From the IMG/VR virus record IMGVR_UViG_3300010334_002806, positions 1-50,308 of that record: DNA of 50,308 nt; one strand, 5' to 3'. The notes below the pieces were generated by a model. The model ran no database searches and had not been told where the DNA came from. It was given only the letters and a program-made list of their open reading frames with translations. Each line of letters starts with the position of its first letter. Within the stretch, counting starts at the first letter, position 1. Origin of the DNA: a virus. Made by a program: the position numbers and the translations under genes. Positions 6,767 through 15,962 of the stretch are shown in pieces.

Positions 6767-7042
6767 ATGAATAAAAAAACAGCATTAATTAAGTCTTTAT
6801 TAAAAGGCGATATTATAAACGTAAGCAATTCTATTAAATGCACTGGTTATAGCAATCCCGCAAGAGAAATACCAAGACAAATAGAGCAACCATTTCAATG
6901 CGTTGTTAGTAGGTGCAAAATGGAAAGTAAAGATCAATGGGGTAATTATGTCACTTGGTATGATTATCGTTTAAATCCATTAATTAGGGGAAACGCAACC
7001 GCAATTAAAAAAATGAAAAATTATGTCGCAGAAAATAACTAA
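6767..7042 (+). CDS. Hypothetical protein (91 aa)
   Basis: A small basic protein. Residues 35-75 contain two Cys and a WGNYVTWYDYRLNP segment that looks like a beta-hairpin. It begins 12 bases after ssb and its 3' end overlaps the next gene by 20 bases. Its place in the replication block suggests a DNA-metabolism accessory role, but no family is recognised. Confidence 0.5.
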   Translation: MNKKTALIKSLLKGDIINVSNSIKCTGYSNPAREIPRQIEQPFQCVVSRCKMESKDQWGNYVTWYDYRLNPLIRGNATAIKKMKNYVAENN

Positions 7043-7304
7043 TGACAATAATTCTTATAAATATGCTGGCAGAGGCCAATTTTATGGAATATTAGAAGAT
7101 AGCTTAAAGCACATAGTTTATGATTTATCTATTGAAAATTTAGAGGAAAGAAAAGAAAAAGCCATAGTATGCGATTCGGTAAAAGATGTGGTAATGCTAC
7201 TAAAAGTAAGAAATGATGTAGTATTTAGAAATAGGTCAATAGGTAAGAAAATAAAGGGCATTAATGGAAAATATTACGCAGTAAGAATATTAAAACAACA
7301 ATAA
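7023..7304 (+). CDS. Hypothetical protein (93 aa)
   Basis: A soluble alpha/beta protein. The middle third is highly charged (ENLEERKEKAIV) and the end is basic. It overlaps the preceding gene and stops 12 bases before groES. No family is recognised; it is kept because of its position, its overlap and the compact operon. Confidence 0.5.
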   Translation: MSQKITNDNNSYKYAGRGQFYGILEDSLKHIVYDLSIENLEERKEKAIVCDSVKDVVMLLKVRNDVVFRNRSIGKKIKGINGKYYAVRILKQQ

Positions 7305-7316
7305 AAACAACAAAAA

Positions 7317-7580
7317 ATGAATTTTAAACCATTAGGAAAAAGAGTATTAGTAAAGTTAAATGAAATTAAAAACCAAACAAGTGGAGGTATTTTTATTCCC
7401 GAATCAGCACAATCAAGCGAATTTGCAACGGGTGTGGTGGCATCAGTAGGTAACGAAGTGGTAAACGTAAAAGATGGCGATAGCATTATGTTTGCTTCAT
7501 CGGTTGGGGTAGATATTGAGGTGGATGGTCAAAAATTAAGATTATTGCCTGATGAGGGTTATATCGATGCAATTATTTAA
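7317..7580 (+). CDS. groES: GroES-type co-chaperonin
   Basis: 87 residues with the full GroES pattern: LGKRVLVKLNE at the N-terminus, the mobile loop with GGIFIPESA (residues about 22-30) that docks onto GroEL, ATGVVASVGN, VKDGDSIMFASSVGVDIEVDGQKLRLLPDEGYIDAII. GroES caps GroEL. Phage versions such as T4 gp31 enlarge the chamber or suit it to the major capsid protein. No GroEL gene is in the window, so it must work with the host GroEL. It is followed by a strong terminator and ends the replication block. Confidence 0.9.
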   Translation: MNFKPLGKRVLVKLNEIKNQTSGGIFIPESAQSSEFATGVVASVGNEVVNVKDGDSIMFASSVGVDIEVDGQKLRLLPDEGYIDAII

Positions 7581-7614
7581 TTTAATATAAATTATGTAAT
7601 TTTTATTTAATTTT

Positions 7615-7643
7615 ATCCCATTATAACAATAATGGGATTTTTT
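7615..7643 (+). terminator. Rho-independent terminator after groES
   Basis: Nine-base perfect stem ATCCCATTA (7615-7623) with TAATGGGAT (7630-7638), a 6-base loop and a T run of six. It separates the replication block from the lysis and virion genes. Confidence 0.88.
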
Positions 7644-7662
7644 AATAATTAAATAGTATAAA

Positions 7663-7857
7663 ATGGAAGTAACAGTCTTTTTAATAGTAGTAGCAATAAG
7701 TATTGTATTCTACTTTTTTTTAAAACAAAAACAAAAAACAAGTGAAACAACTGATTCAAAAGTTGGTGGATCAATGCCAACAAATAATGAAGAAGGTAAA
7801 GTTAAAGCAACATCAATCCCCAATCCTGATGGAAAACCAACTAAAAGACCTCAATAA
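7663..7857 (+). CDS. Small single-pass membrane protein (64 aa)
   Basis: Residues 3-20 (VTVFLIVVAISIVFYFFL) are a membrane helix followed by a hydrophilic, probably cytoplasmic tail rich in Lys, Thr and Pro. The 3' end overlaps the next membrane-protein gene by 29 bases. With the two following genes it makes a run of three small membrane proteins, as expected for holin, antiholin or spanin functions, but no family is recognised. Confidence 0.5.
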   Translation: MEVTVFLIVVAISIVFYFFLKQKQKTSETTDSKVGGSMPTNNEEGKVKATSIPNPDGKPTKRPQ

Positions 7858-8185
7858 AGTATTATTTTTAACATCTTTGATATTATTTTTTATTAGTTCT
7901 TATTTAGCTAATTATATTTCAATTGATGCAGATAGTGCTTGGAATAATTTTGCTTTGATATTAAGATTTGACTTTTTGTTAATTTTTATATCATTAAAAG
8001 ATGGCGTTAAAAAATTTATAGGTAAATTGTTTTATAGAATAATTGTTTATTTATTAATTAATAATTTTATTGATAAATATTTTGGTTATACTACTTGGTC
8101 TTGGAATGATTGTTTAACTGTATTTATAACTATAATAGAATATTATATTGAATATATAAAACCTAAAAAATTACAACACAGCTAA
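7829..8185 (+). CDS. Polytopic membrane protein, holin candidate (118 aa)
   Basis: The product has three or four hydrophobic segments: about residues 10-26 (LFLTSLILFFISSYLAN), 42-56, 66-82 and 90-106. The frame is open from an ATG at 7742, but the 29 upstream residues are polar and would come from a long overlap with the previous gene. I prefer the ATG at 7829, which gives a short overlap. The size and topology fit a holin. No lysozyme or amidase is visible nearby, so the lysis role is an inference from position. Confidence 0.5.
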   Translation: MENQLKDLNKVLFLTSLILFFISSYLANYISIDADSAWNNFALILRFDFLLIFISLKDGVKKFIGKLFYRIIVYLLINNFIDKYFGYTTWSWNDCLTVFITIIEYYIEYIKPKKLQHS

Positions 8186-8196
8186 ATATGTATTAA

Positions 8197-8481
8197 ATGG
8201 AAAATACCGACTACCAAATGATAATAGATAGAATGGATAAACATTATGATGCTTTATTAAATAAGACAGAAGATGTATTAAAACAAGCTACAAAGACAAA
8301 TGGTAGGGTAAATTCTTTAGAAGATAGAATGGCGCATACCGAAGAAGATTTAAAAATTCTTACGGAAACGCATCATAAACAAAACGGAGCATTAAGGGTT
8401 ATATATGTAGTAGCAGGAGCAATTGGTAGTTTTCTAATACTTTTAATTAGTATGTTTGCGAAATTTATTAAATTTGCTTAA
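8197..8481 (+). CDS. Coiled-coil protein with C-terminal membrane anchor (XhlA/holin-accessory-like)
   Basis: 94 residues. Residues about 8-60 are a charged helix with heptad-like spacing. Residues about 68-90 (IYVVAGAIGSFLILLISMFAKF) are a membrane helix next to the C-terminus. This layout is shared with XhlA-type haemolysin/holin accessory proteins. It follows the holin candidate by 11 bases and is followed 9 bases later by the first virion-block gene. Confidence 0.5.
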   Translation: MENTDYQMIIDRMDKHYDALLNKTEDVLKQATKTNGRVNSLEDRMAHTEEDLKILTETHHKQNGALRVIYVVAGAIGSFLILLISMFAKFIKFA

Positions 8482-8490
8482 AAAAAACAA

Positions 8491-9342
8491 ATGAAAGCAC
8501 AACCAATTAACAATGTATTTTTAAGTTTAACAAAGCCAATTCAAGACACAATAAAAATGGGAGATATTGAATTATACTTAGATGGTTCTTATAGACCCGA
8601 ATGGAACGCAACAGTAGTAGGTGAAGTGTATAGTTTACCTCAATATCCAAAGGGAGATAATGCAGATGTGGTTTCAAAATTAAAAGAAGGTGATAAGGTA
8701 TTATTTGATTATTCAGTAGTTGCAGAAAGGAAATTTGAATCAGATGGAGATGCGTTCACAGAAACCACAAAAGATAGCCCATACAATCAAAGATTTACAA
8801 ATGGCAAAGGCGAAAAGTTAGTAATAATTGCCTTTCAAGGAAAAATAGCAAAACAATGGGTCGGCACCTATGTTGACAAAAGAGGTAATTTTATAGACGG
8901 AGTGCAAGGCTCTGAACACGATTTAGAAAGATGGAAGTCGCAATTTAATTTTAATTCAACACAATCATTTGTATTTAAAAATTTATTAGATACGGGTAGC
9001 AAAGATGTTTGGAAAGCAGATTATAGAGATATTTTTGCAAAGATTAAAAATGACGAAGTAGTAACAGTTAGCAATAGAATTATATTAGAACCAATAGATA
9101 TGGAAATACCCAAAGATGTAATTAAGCAAATGGGTATAGTAGATACAATAAATGCCAAGGTTAGATTAGGAGATAGGGCCAAGGTTTTATCGGCACCCGA
9201 AGATTCAAATTTAAAAAAAGGAGATGTAGTTGGGTTTGAACCACAATACCTTGAAAAATACGAATATAACAACAAGAATTATTATTTAATAAAATCCTAT
9301 CGAGCATTAGGAGTATGGGAGGGTACAAATTATGGCATATAA
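8491..9342 (+). CDS. GroES-fold-like protein, possibly a double barrel (283 aa)
   Basis: No exact family match, but two segments read like GroES. Residues about 20-85 have DIELYLDGSYRPEW, VVGEVYSLP and LKEGDKVLFDY. Residues about 190-283 have SNRIILEP, DRAKVLSAPEDSNLKKGDVVGFEP and a final YLIKSYRALGVW, like the ending of co-chaperonins. Between them lies a different segment. It could be a phage co-chaperonin that works beside the canonical GroES at 7317, or a virion protein with a similar beta-barrel. It overlaps the next structural gene by 11 bases, so it belongs to the virion block. Confidence 0.45.
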   Translation: MKAQPINNVFLSLTKPIQDTIKMGDIELYLDGSYRPEWNATVVGEVYSLPQYPKGDNADVVSKLKEGDKVLFDYSVVAERKFESDGDAFTETTKDSPYNQRFTNGKGEKLVIIAFQGKIAKQWVGTYVDKRGNFIDGVQGSEHDLERWKSQFNFNSTQSFVFKNLLDTGSKDVWKADYRDIFAKIKNDEVVTVSNRIILEPIDMEIPKDVIKQMGIVDTINAKVRLGDRAKVLSAPEDSNLKKGDVVGFEPQYLEKYEYNNKNYYLIKSYRALGVWEGTNYGI

Positions 9343-9979
9343 TATTAATGATGTTTATAATTTAATGGACTTTATTACTAATAAAGAAAGAGGGGTATTT
9401 GTTTCTATACCAGAGGCTATGCAAACTTTAGATGCGGCACAATTAGAAGCAGTAGGGGATTGGTTTAGATTATATGGAGTTGACCAAACAATACACGATG
9501 CTATTAGAAAATTAAGAATACAAGTACAATTTACTTCGGATAGTGGTGGCAATGTAACATTTGCAGATGATTATTTGCACATGTTAGGTGGTGCATATAC
9601 TGTTACGGGTAGTTCTGTAAATATTGTAAGATTTTTAAATGAAGATGAAATACCATTTGCATTAACTAGCCAATTAAGGCCCGTAACCTCAACAAAGCCA
9701 ATAGCTAAAGATACTGCAACGGGATTTCAATTATTTCCACAATCGGCACAAACGGGTTTTTATAATTACATTCGCAGACCTAAAACACCAATATTGGCTA
9801 CAACTGGAAGCGGAAGGGTTAAAACATACGATTCTGCAAATAGCCAACAACTAGAATTTACAGACCAATATATAAACAATATTATAGCAAGAGCATTAAA
9901 ATTTTGGGGTATATTTATGTCTGACAAAGAGATATCTCAATTCGCACAATCGCAAAATGAAGAAACTAAATCAATATGA
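9332..9979 (+). CDS. Putative head-tail connector/ring protein (215 aa)
   Basis: Soluble protein with an N-terminal helical part (residues 1-65) and a beta-rich middle part. The C-terminal half has the series GFQLFPQSAQTGFYNYIRRP, then QQLEFTDQYINNIIARALKFWGIFMSD, a layout I associate with adaptor or ring proteins of crAss-like podoviruses. It overlaps both neighbours by a few bases and precedes two more adaptor candidates and the tail nozzle gene. The specific ring position cannot be told from sequence. Confidence 0.45.
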   Translation: MAYNINDVYNLMDFITNKERGVFVSIPEAMQTLDAAQLEAVGDWFRLYGVDQTIHDAIRKLRIQVQFTSDSGGNVTFADDYLHMLGGAYTVTGSSVNIVRFLNEDEIPFALTSQLRPVTSTKPIAKDTATGFQLFPQSAQTGFYNYIRRPKTPILATTGSGRVKTYDSANSQQLEFTDQYINNIIARALKFWGIFMSDKEISQFAQSQNEETKSI

Positions 9980-10617
9980 GTTCAACTAAAAAAATATTAG
10001 CAGAGCAGGTATTGTCAAGACTTGCAGGTGGGTATAGAGATTCTAATGACCCCGTACAAATAGAAGATGTTATTAAATCGATAGAGCAAGTAATAAATTC
10101 TATGTTTAAGATGGAATATTACAATGCCACATTACCATCGGGAGAAACAATACCCGATAATTTAATGACTGCATTTTATGAAAATATTTCAGTTGCTTCA
10201 TATAAGGATAAATCAAAAGCAACATTACCGGTTATGCCAATATCACTTCCTAGAAATATGGGAGTATTGAGAATAACAGATAGCAATGACAATGATTTTA
10301 TACCCGTTCAATTAGGCCAGGGGGCATTACTAAAACCTGATAAATTATTAAATGAATTATTAGGAAATATATGGTACGAAGTGAGAGGAAATACTATTAT
10401 ATTTTCAAAAGATATTACATTGCTTGACATTAGTTTAATAAATATGTATTTAGTAGTATTGGATATATCTTTATATTCAGATACCGATATTTTACCAATA
10501 CCACCAAATATGGAAGAAGAAATAATAGAAAAAGCATTTGCTAAATTTGCACCAGTAACACCCGAAACAGGTATAGTGGATAATTTTAACGCATTAAGAA
10601 ATAAAACAAATCAATAA
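9976..10617 (+). CDS. Putative head-tail connector/ring protein (213 aa)
   Basis: An N-terminal helix (TKKILAEQVLSRLAGGY) is followed by a mixed alpha/beta body and a C-terminal YSDTDILPIPPNMEEEIIEKAFAKF. The phrase ending in ILPIPPNMEEEI is typical of phage head-completion or adaptor proteins. The start overlaps the upstream gene (ATGA) and the stop touches the next gene, so the three genes form a coupled group. Function is inferred from context. Confidence 0.45.
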   Translation: MSSTKKILAEQVLSRLAGGYRDSNDPVQIEDVIKSIEQVINSMFKMEYYNATLPSGETIPDNLMTAFYENISVASYKDKSKATLPVMPISLPRNMGVLRITDSNDNDFIPVQLGQGALLKPDKLLNELLGNIWYEVRGNTIIFSKDITLLDISLINMYLVVLDISLYSDTDILPIPPNMEEEIIEKAFAKFAPVTPETGIVDNFNALRNKTNQ

Positions 10618-11405
10618 TGGTAACAGCAAGTTTAGATTATATTGTTAAAAACGCACTAGGCAAAAAAGGTTATCCATTACATTATTATTTACAATGTATG
10701 TTATATGCTTCTGATTGCTTGCGTGAACTTACTTTTGATGATTTAAGAGTAATAAACACAAAAATTATACCCGTTAATCAAACAATAAATACAGCACAAT
10801 TGCCTGATGATTATCAAGATTATGTTACCGTTGGTGTAATGGTTGGACAAAGATTAAGACCTTTAACACCAACAAGCACATTGAATCCAATTACAAACCT
10901 TAATTCGGATAGTAATTTTGAAGAAATAGAATGGAATGATAATACTACATCATCGGATTCGGGGCAATCTGCATTATATTACGGGGCCTTGCCTTATGCA
11001 CAATGGTTTACTACGCATTATAATGATTTTGGGGAAAACATAGGTCGTTTCTTTGGCTTAGGGGCAGGGTATCAAGAAGATACATTTCAAGTATTTAAAG
11101 AAAAAGGAATTATACAATTAGACCAAAAATTATTAGTTGATAATCTAGTATTGCAATATATTTCAGATGGTCAAAGCGCAGATGCGGCAACACAAATAAA
11201 TCCATACGCTATAAAAACAATTCAAAACTTTATATTTTGGCAGTTAAAAGAACATAATAGAAATTATGGAGTAGGCGAAAGACAAGTTGCACAAAGCGAA
11301 TATATTCGTGAAAGAAAAATATTAAGAGCAAGGATGTCAGATTGGAGCATTGAAAAATTAAAGAGAATAGTACAACAAAATTATAAGGGTTCTATCAAAA
11401 GCTAA
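10617..11405 (+). CDS. Putative tail-tube/ring adaptor protein (262 aa)
   Basis: N-terminal helices (LDYIVKNALGKKGYPLHYYLQCMLYASDCLREL) are followed by AQLPDDYQDYVTVGVMVGQRLRPLT. A Gly-rich insertion follows, then IIQLDQKLLVDNLVLQYISDG and PYAIKTIQNFIFWQLKEHNR. This order (helical start, LPDDY loop, beta part with a LQYISDG strand, IFWQ-KEHNR helix) recurs in adaptor proteins of Bacteroidota podoviruses. It lies next to the tail nozzle gene, as in T7- and P22-type phages where gatekeeper and nozzle genes are adjacent. The exact assignment is uncertain. Confidence 0.5.
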   Translation: MVTASLDYIVKNALGKKGYPLHYYLQCMLYASDCLRELTFDDLRVINTKIIPVNQTINTAQLPDDYQDYVTVGVMVGQRLRPLTPTSTLNPITNLNSDSNFEEIEWNDNTTSSDSGQSALYYGALPYAQWFTTHYNDFGENIGRFFGLGAGYQEDTFQVFKEKGIIQLDQKLLVDNLVLQYISDGQSADAATQINPYAIKTIQNFIFWQLKEHNRNYGVGERQVAQSEYIRERKILRARMSDWSIEKLKRIVQQNYKGSIKS

Positions 11406-11408
11406 TAA

Positions 11409-14400
11409 ATGATTAGAAATAAGAAAATATTTAATGGTGGAATTGATTCGGATAATAGCTTAGAATTATTAGATGATGCCAAGTATTTAAGAATAATGAA
11501 TGGCAGAGTAGGTAATACACAATATGGTAGAAATAATAGAGTTGAAAATTCATTAGGCACAACTGCAATAGCAAATACAACATACCCATCAGGAGGTACA
11601 AATATGAACATTGGCAGTTGTATAGATACAGAGGGTCAAAGATTATTGTGGGCTAATTACAATAGTGCAGGAAACCATGGAATATATTGTTATGACCTTA
11701 GAGCAAGTATAGTATATGCAGTATTGTATAATAGTCAAGTTACGGGTGGATTAAACTTTAGTAAAGATTATAGAATAGATAGAAATTGTAAAGTAATAAA
11801 TGGTTTATTTTATTTTAGTGATAACTTAAATGAACCAAAAAAAGTAAATATTGATAGTGGTATAAAATTAAACCAACCATCATATACAACAACAGCAGTA
11901 GCTTATACTTCTCCATTAGATTCATCTGATATTGCATTAATTAAAAGACCTCCAACATATAGCCCTACAATAGAAAAATTATATAATGGCTCTTATGTAA
12001 ATAATTTTATAGCAACAAATTCATGGCAATTTGCTTGGCAGTATATTTACTTTGATGGGGAAACATCTGTATTAGGCGAATTTAGTGTGTCTTCTAAAAT
12101 GAATTTAGTCGAATTAGGGGTAGCAGAAGTATATAATTATATAAATTGCAAATTAAGTTTAAGCGAAATAATACCACAAACGGTAAGAATATTAAGATTA
12201 GTTTCAAAAAACCAATTAACAAATGGATATAATGTAATTAAAACTTACGATAAATTAATAGATTCAACACCCTTTACTAATCATAATAGTGGTACAACAC
12301 AAATATCGTTTGATTATTATGGAGATATTATCGGAGAAACAATAAGCGATTCAGATACAGTAAAACCTTATGATTCTGTACCATTATTAAGTAAAACATT
12401 AGAATTAGCAACAAGTAGATTATTTTTAGGAAACAATTTAGAAGGATATACCGCACCAACAAGTACATCATTATCTTATAGTCAAACATCTGGAACTGTT
12501 ATAAGCAGTCCATTAACTATAACAAGACAAGATGGCCAAACGGGAAGTCCACCTAGTATTACGGGTTCTTATAAATTATTAATGACAGGTACACCACAAA
12601 TAGGAGATATTATATCTCTTTTAATTACGGTATCTGATACAACACAAAGTCCAACAGTAAAGGCGGTTACTATAAATTACACAGTAGCAAGTACAAATAT
12701 TTTAACAGTAGAAGCAGCATTAAGAGCAGCAATAGTAGCAGAAGGAACAACATCTGCATATCATATTACGGTTACCGACCAATCAAGCCCTAACCCATTA
12801 GCAGTAAAATTTACAACAAATACGGGTAATAGTAAGGTATTGTTTATTAATCCAACTATAACTTATATTAGTCCAACAACTGCAAATAAAAAATTTTTTA
12901 AAAATGAATCTTCATATCAATTAGGAATAACCTTTTATGATAAGGCAAGAAGAAAAAGTGGAATAGTAACAAATAGTGGTTTAATATTTCAAACACCACA
13001 AAAAACATATACAAATAATACCGCAACATTAACGGTAAATTGGTCTTTGAGTAATACAAGTGCATTAACTGAAATACCTACTTGGGCTTATTATTATTCA
13101 ATATGTAGAACTTTAAATTTAAAAACTAGATATTTTATAGATTCATTAACAAGTGATGATTTTTATGCAAATAAGAATAGCAGCGGTGTGTATGAATATA
13201 CTAAGAAAGTATTTGATACAACGGTTGTGGCAGTTGCTATTGATACTACCACATTATTACAATCTAAATTGGGATATACTTATACAGACGGAGATGTATG
13301 TTTATTAATAAATTCATCCACCGGAGCAAGAAATGAATTAAGAATTATTGGCACAGATGGGAAATATATTTTGTTAAGCCCTAAAGATATTGACGATTTA
13401 ACAACAGCAAGTTTTTCGATTGAAATTTATACCCCATATATTAAATTAGCAGATGAGCCATTTTATGAAGTAGGTAATATTTACCCCATAACAAATGCGG
13501 GTTTATCAGGAAGGGTATATTCTACATTATCGGGAACATTAGATGGAGATACATTTATATTTCAAAGATTATACAATAGTAATGGATATTATGTTGAAGC
13601 TATGTCCCCAAATGATGATTATTATAAAAATTGGTTAACCGATGATGGATTTATTAATTATGTGACATTATTAGGTCAAAAAAGAAACGAACACGAAATT
13701 AGGTATTCTAATGTATATGCAACGGGTACTCAAAACAATGGTTTAAGCACATTTGAGGCCCTTAATTACAAAACTACTCCATTAGGTCTAGGAGCAATAC
13801 AAAAACTACAATTGGCCTCTAAAACATCAGAACAAGGGGTTATTATGTTGGCTATATGTACTTTACAAACCGCATCTTGTTATTTGGGAGAAGTGCAATT
13901 AGTTGGTTCTTCTGCAAATTCTTCTTTAATTCAAGATACCGCAGTTATAGGAACAATTAATGTTTTAAAGGGTATGTTTGGCACCACCTCGCCCGAATCA
14001 GTAGTAGAATATCTTGGTAATGTATTTTGGTATGACTTAAACAATGGGGCCATAGTTCAATACGCTTCTAATGGTTTATCTTCAATTGGATCGTTTGGTA
14101 ATGATAGATTATTTAAAAATTACGCAAAAGGTTATTTGGCAACAAGTTCAGCAACCTTAGACACACTTAATGGATTTCATCATTTACCAACATTTATAGA
14201 CCCATTTCATAGAGAATTTAATGCAACATTAATAGGTTTAATAGCCGAAAGTAGTGCTCCCGTATTACCTAGTTACGATACAATACCATCTTATGCAAGT
14301 TCAATAATTAATAGATTTGATATTAATGACAATTTAGCTAAAACATTGGCTTTCAATATTATAGAAAACAAATGGGTATCTGATTTTCAATTTATAGCAG

Positions 14401-14882
14401 AACAATATGATTATTTTGAAAATAGATTATTTGCTTTTAAGAATGGCACTTTATATGAAATGAATACAAATAGTTCCTCATGGAACACTTGGTTTGGCAC
14501 CCAATACCCATTAAGAATGTGTTGGGTAGTAAACAAACCCGTAAGTAGCGTAAAAGATTTGTATGAGATGTCTTTAGAGGGGTCAAATGCTCCTAATTTT
14601 ACGGTAATTTACAATACTAACCCAAATATTCAAATAACTGATTTAACAATAGATGATTTTTATAATAGAGAAGGTGTATTTTATGCTAGTTTATTTAGGG
14701 ATAGGTTATCTCCAAATACTACGGGAGATGTAAATGATAAGCTATTAAAAGGGGATATTATGGTTTCACAAGTTCCATTAGTAATGACCGAATTTCAACA
14801 ATATTCTTCATTAATTTATATTAATTTTGTTAATACGGGATTTAATGTTTCAAGAGGACAAAATTCTATATTAATATCATAA
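11409..14882 (+). CDS. Tail nozzle / P22 gp10-like stabilisation protein (1157 aa)
   Basis: A long beta-rich virion protein. The first 60 residues (NGGIDSDNSLELLDDAKYLRIMNGRVGN) and the C-terminal region near residues 985-1030 (AFNIIENKWVSDF, ENRLFAFKNGTLYEMN) match the pattern of the large P22 gp10-like stabilisation proteins of crAss-like phages. These extend the tail tube below the adaptor ring and plug the portal after packaging. Residues about 350-500 look like an inserted Ser/Thr-rich beta domain. It directly follows the adaptor genes. The role is assigned by family resemblance and location. Confidence 0.65.
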   Translation: MIRNKKIFNGGIDSDNSLELLDDAKYLRIMNGRVGNTQYGRNNRVENSLGTTAIANTTYPSGGTNMNIGSCIDTEGQRLLWANYNSAGNHGIYCYDLRASIVYAVLYNSQVTGGLNFSKDYRIDRNCKVINGLFYFSDNLNEPKKVNIDSGIKLNQPSYTTTAVAYTSPLDSSDIALIKRPPTYSPTIEKLYNGSYVNNFIATNSWQFAWQYIYFDGETSVLGEFSVSSKMNLVELGVAEVYNYINCKLSLSEIIPQTVRILRLVSKNQLTNGYNVIKTYDKLIDSTPFTNHNSGTTQISFDYYGDIIGETISDSDTVKPYDSVPLLSKTLELATSRLFLGNNLEGYTAPTSTSLSYSQTSGTVISSPLTITRQDGQTGSPPSITGSYKLLMTGTPQIGDIISLLITVSDTTQSPTVKAVTINYTVASTNILTVEAALRAAIVAEGTTSAYHITVTDQSSPNPLAVKFTTNTGNSKVLFINPTITYISPTTANKKFFKNESSYQLGITFYDKARRKSGIVTNSGLIFQTPQKTYTNNTATLTVNWSLSNTSALTEIPTWAYYYSICRTLNLKTRYFIDSLTSDDFYANKNSSGVYEYTKKVFDTTVVAVAIDTTTLLQSKLGYTYTDGDVCLLINSSTGARNELRIIGTDGKYILLSPKDIDDLTTASFSIEIYTPYIKLADEPFYEVGNIYPITNAGLSGRVYSTLSGTLDGDTFIFQRLYNSNGYYVEAMSPNDDYYKNWLTDDGFINYVTLLGQKRNEHEIRYSNVYATGTQNNGLSTFEALNYKTTPLGLGAIQKLQLASKTSEQGVIMLAICTLQTASCYLGEVQLVGSSANSSLIQDTAVIGTINVLKGMFGTTSPESVVEYLGNVFWYDLNNGAIVQYASNGLSSIGSFGNDRLFKNYAKGYLATSSATLDTLNGFHHLPTFIDPFHREFNATLIGLIAESSAPVLPSYDTIPSYASSIINRFDINDNLAKTLAFNIIENKWVSDFQFIAEQYDYFENRLFAFKNGTLYEMNTNSSSWNTWFGTQYPLRMCWVVNKPVSSVKDLYEMSLEGSNAPNFTVIYNTNPNIQITDLTIDDFYNREGVFYASLFRDRLSPNTTGDVNDKLLKGDIMVSQVPLVMTEFQQYSSLIYINFVNTGFNVSRGQNSILIS

Positions 14883-14901
14883 AAAAATAGTAATTTTAGT
14901 T

Positions 14902-15339
14902 ATGAGCAATTATATAAGTTATGCTTTAATAAAATATGCTTTTAAAAATGATGATGAAATAGGAAAATATTGTGACCCTGATTATAAAGACAAAAGCATA
15001 AAAGAATTATGTTTTAGCTTTTTTATAAAATTGTTAGAATATGAAAAAAAATTTGGTAATTGTGATTTTGATGATATAGTAATAGATGGAAAGATAGTAG
15101 GTTTTGTTTTTTGTTGTAATGATATGTTGGTTAGTTTTGGGGTAAACAAAAAATATAGAACAAAAGAGAATTTAGAAAAAGTTTTTGAATTTATAAAAAG
15201 TAAATTTAAAACTGATTTTATATCATATATGTGGGATAGAAATAGTAGAGCAATAAATTGGTTAAAAAAATGTGGTATGAAAGAAGAAGAAAGTAAAATA
15301 AATAATGTAACAAAATTAAAATATAGTTTATGCCAGTAA
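14902..15339 (+). CDS. GNAT-like N-acetyltransferase (145 aa)
   Basis: The middle and end follow the GNAT layout: IDGKIVGFVF (strands 2-3), MLVSFGVNKKYRTKENLEKVFEFIKSKF (strand 4, the acetyl-CoA pyrophosphate loop and helix 3) and YMWDRNSRAINWLKKCGMKE (the RA--W--KCGF-like signature of helix 4). It would transfer an acyl group from CoA to an amine; the substrate is unknown. Similar small GNAT proteins occur among podovirus structural genes. Its end overlaps the next internal-protein gene by 10 bases. Confidence 0.7.
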   Translation: MSNYISYALIKYAFKNDDEIGKYCDPDYKDKSIKELCFSFFIKLLEYEKKFGNCDFDDIVIDGKIVGFVFCCNDMLVSFGVNKKYRTKENLEKVFEFIKSKFKTDFISYMWDRNSRAINWLKKCGMKEEESKINNVTKLKYSLCQ

Positions 15340-15941
15340 CAACAGGAGCAATAATAGGTGGTATAGGTGCATTGGGAAAAGTATTTATGGGGGTTAAGCA
15401 AAATAATTTGGCTAACCAAATAAACCCACAATATGTACCATATCAAAAAAATCAATTTGCAACACAATATCTAGGAGCAGCACAAAATTTATATAATTCA
15501 AGGATGCCAGGAGCGGCTAATTTTACAGCTAATATACAAAAATCACAAGCAGACCAAATAGCTAAGATACAAAGAAATGCAACTGATTCTAGTACATTAT
15601 TGGCATTAGGTTCAGCAACGCAAGGACAATCTAATCAAGCATATTCGGATTTATTGGGAAAAGAAGGTCAATTCAAGTCGGGGATGTTGGGCCAATTAGG
15701 TAATGCAACACAAATGGAAATATCAGAAGGGGATAAGGTATATAAAGATATGCTAACAAAATACCAATTAGATAGCCAAGCGCAGGCCGCATTAAGACAA
15801 TCGGGTACAAATAATATATTTGGTGGAGTAAGTGACATAGCAGGTGGTTTAATGCAATATGGTAATTATCAAAATGCAGCAGGTGCAAATACTAATGCAG
15901 CGGATTATAATAAAATATTAAAAGCCAAATATGGCCTATAA
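15330..15941 (+). CDS. Putative internal virion protein (203 aa)
   Basis: Starts with a Gly-rich hydrophobic segment (TGAIIGGIGALGKVFMG), followed by Ala/Gln/Asn-rich helices (residues 30-150) and a final AGGLMQYGNYQNAAGAN part. This composition and size match T7 gp14-like and other small ejection proteins that form a channel in the outer membrane. It precedes two larger internal-protein candidates, in the same small-to-large order as T7 gp14, gp15 and gp16. No sequence motif proves it. Confidence 0.5.
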   Translation: MPVTTGAIIGGIGALGKVFMGVKQNNLANQINPQYVPYQKNQFATQYLGAAQNLYNSRMPGAANFTANIQKSQADQIAKIQRNATDSSTLLALGSATQGQSNQAYSDLLGKEGQFKSGMLGQLGNATQMEISEGDKVYKDMLTKYQLDSQAQAALRQSGTNNIFGGVSDIAGGLMQYGNYQNAAGANTNAADYNKILKAKYGL

Positions 15942-15962
15942 TTTATAAAAACAAAAAGCATT

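Noticed and set aside
7742-7828. N-terminal extension of the holin candidate
   Set aside because: The 29 residues are polar, unlike the membrane protein, and would come from a long overlap with the previous gene; ATG 7829 is the better start.
7663-8481. Complete lysis cassette
   Set aside because: Holin-like membrane proteins are present, but no lysozyme, amidase or peptidase motif could be found near them or elsewhere in the window.
14982-15467. 161-codon minus-strand frame over the GNAT gene
   Set aside because: The plus-strand frame has clear GNAT motifs; the opposite frame is Phe/Ser-rich without a pattern.
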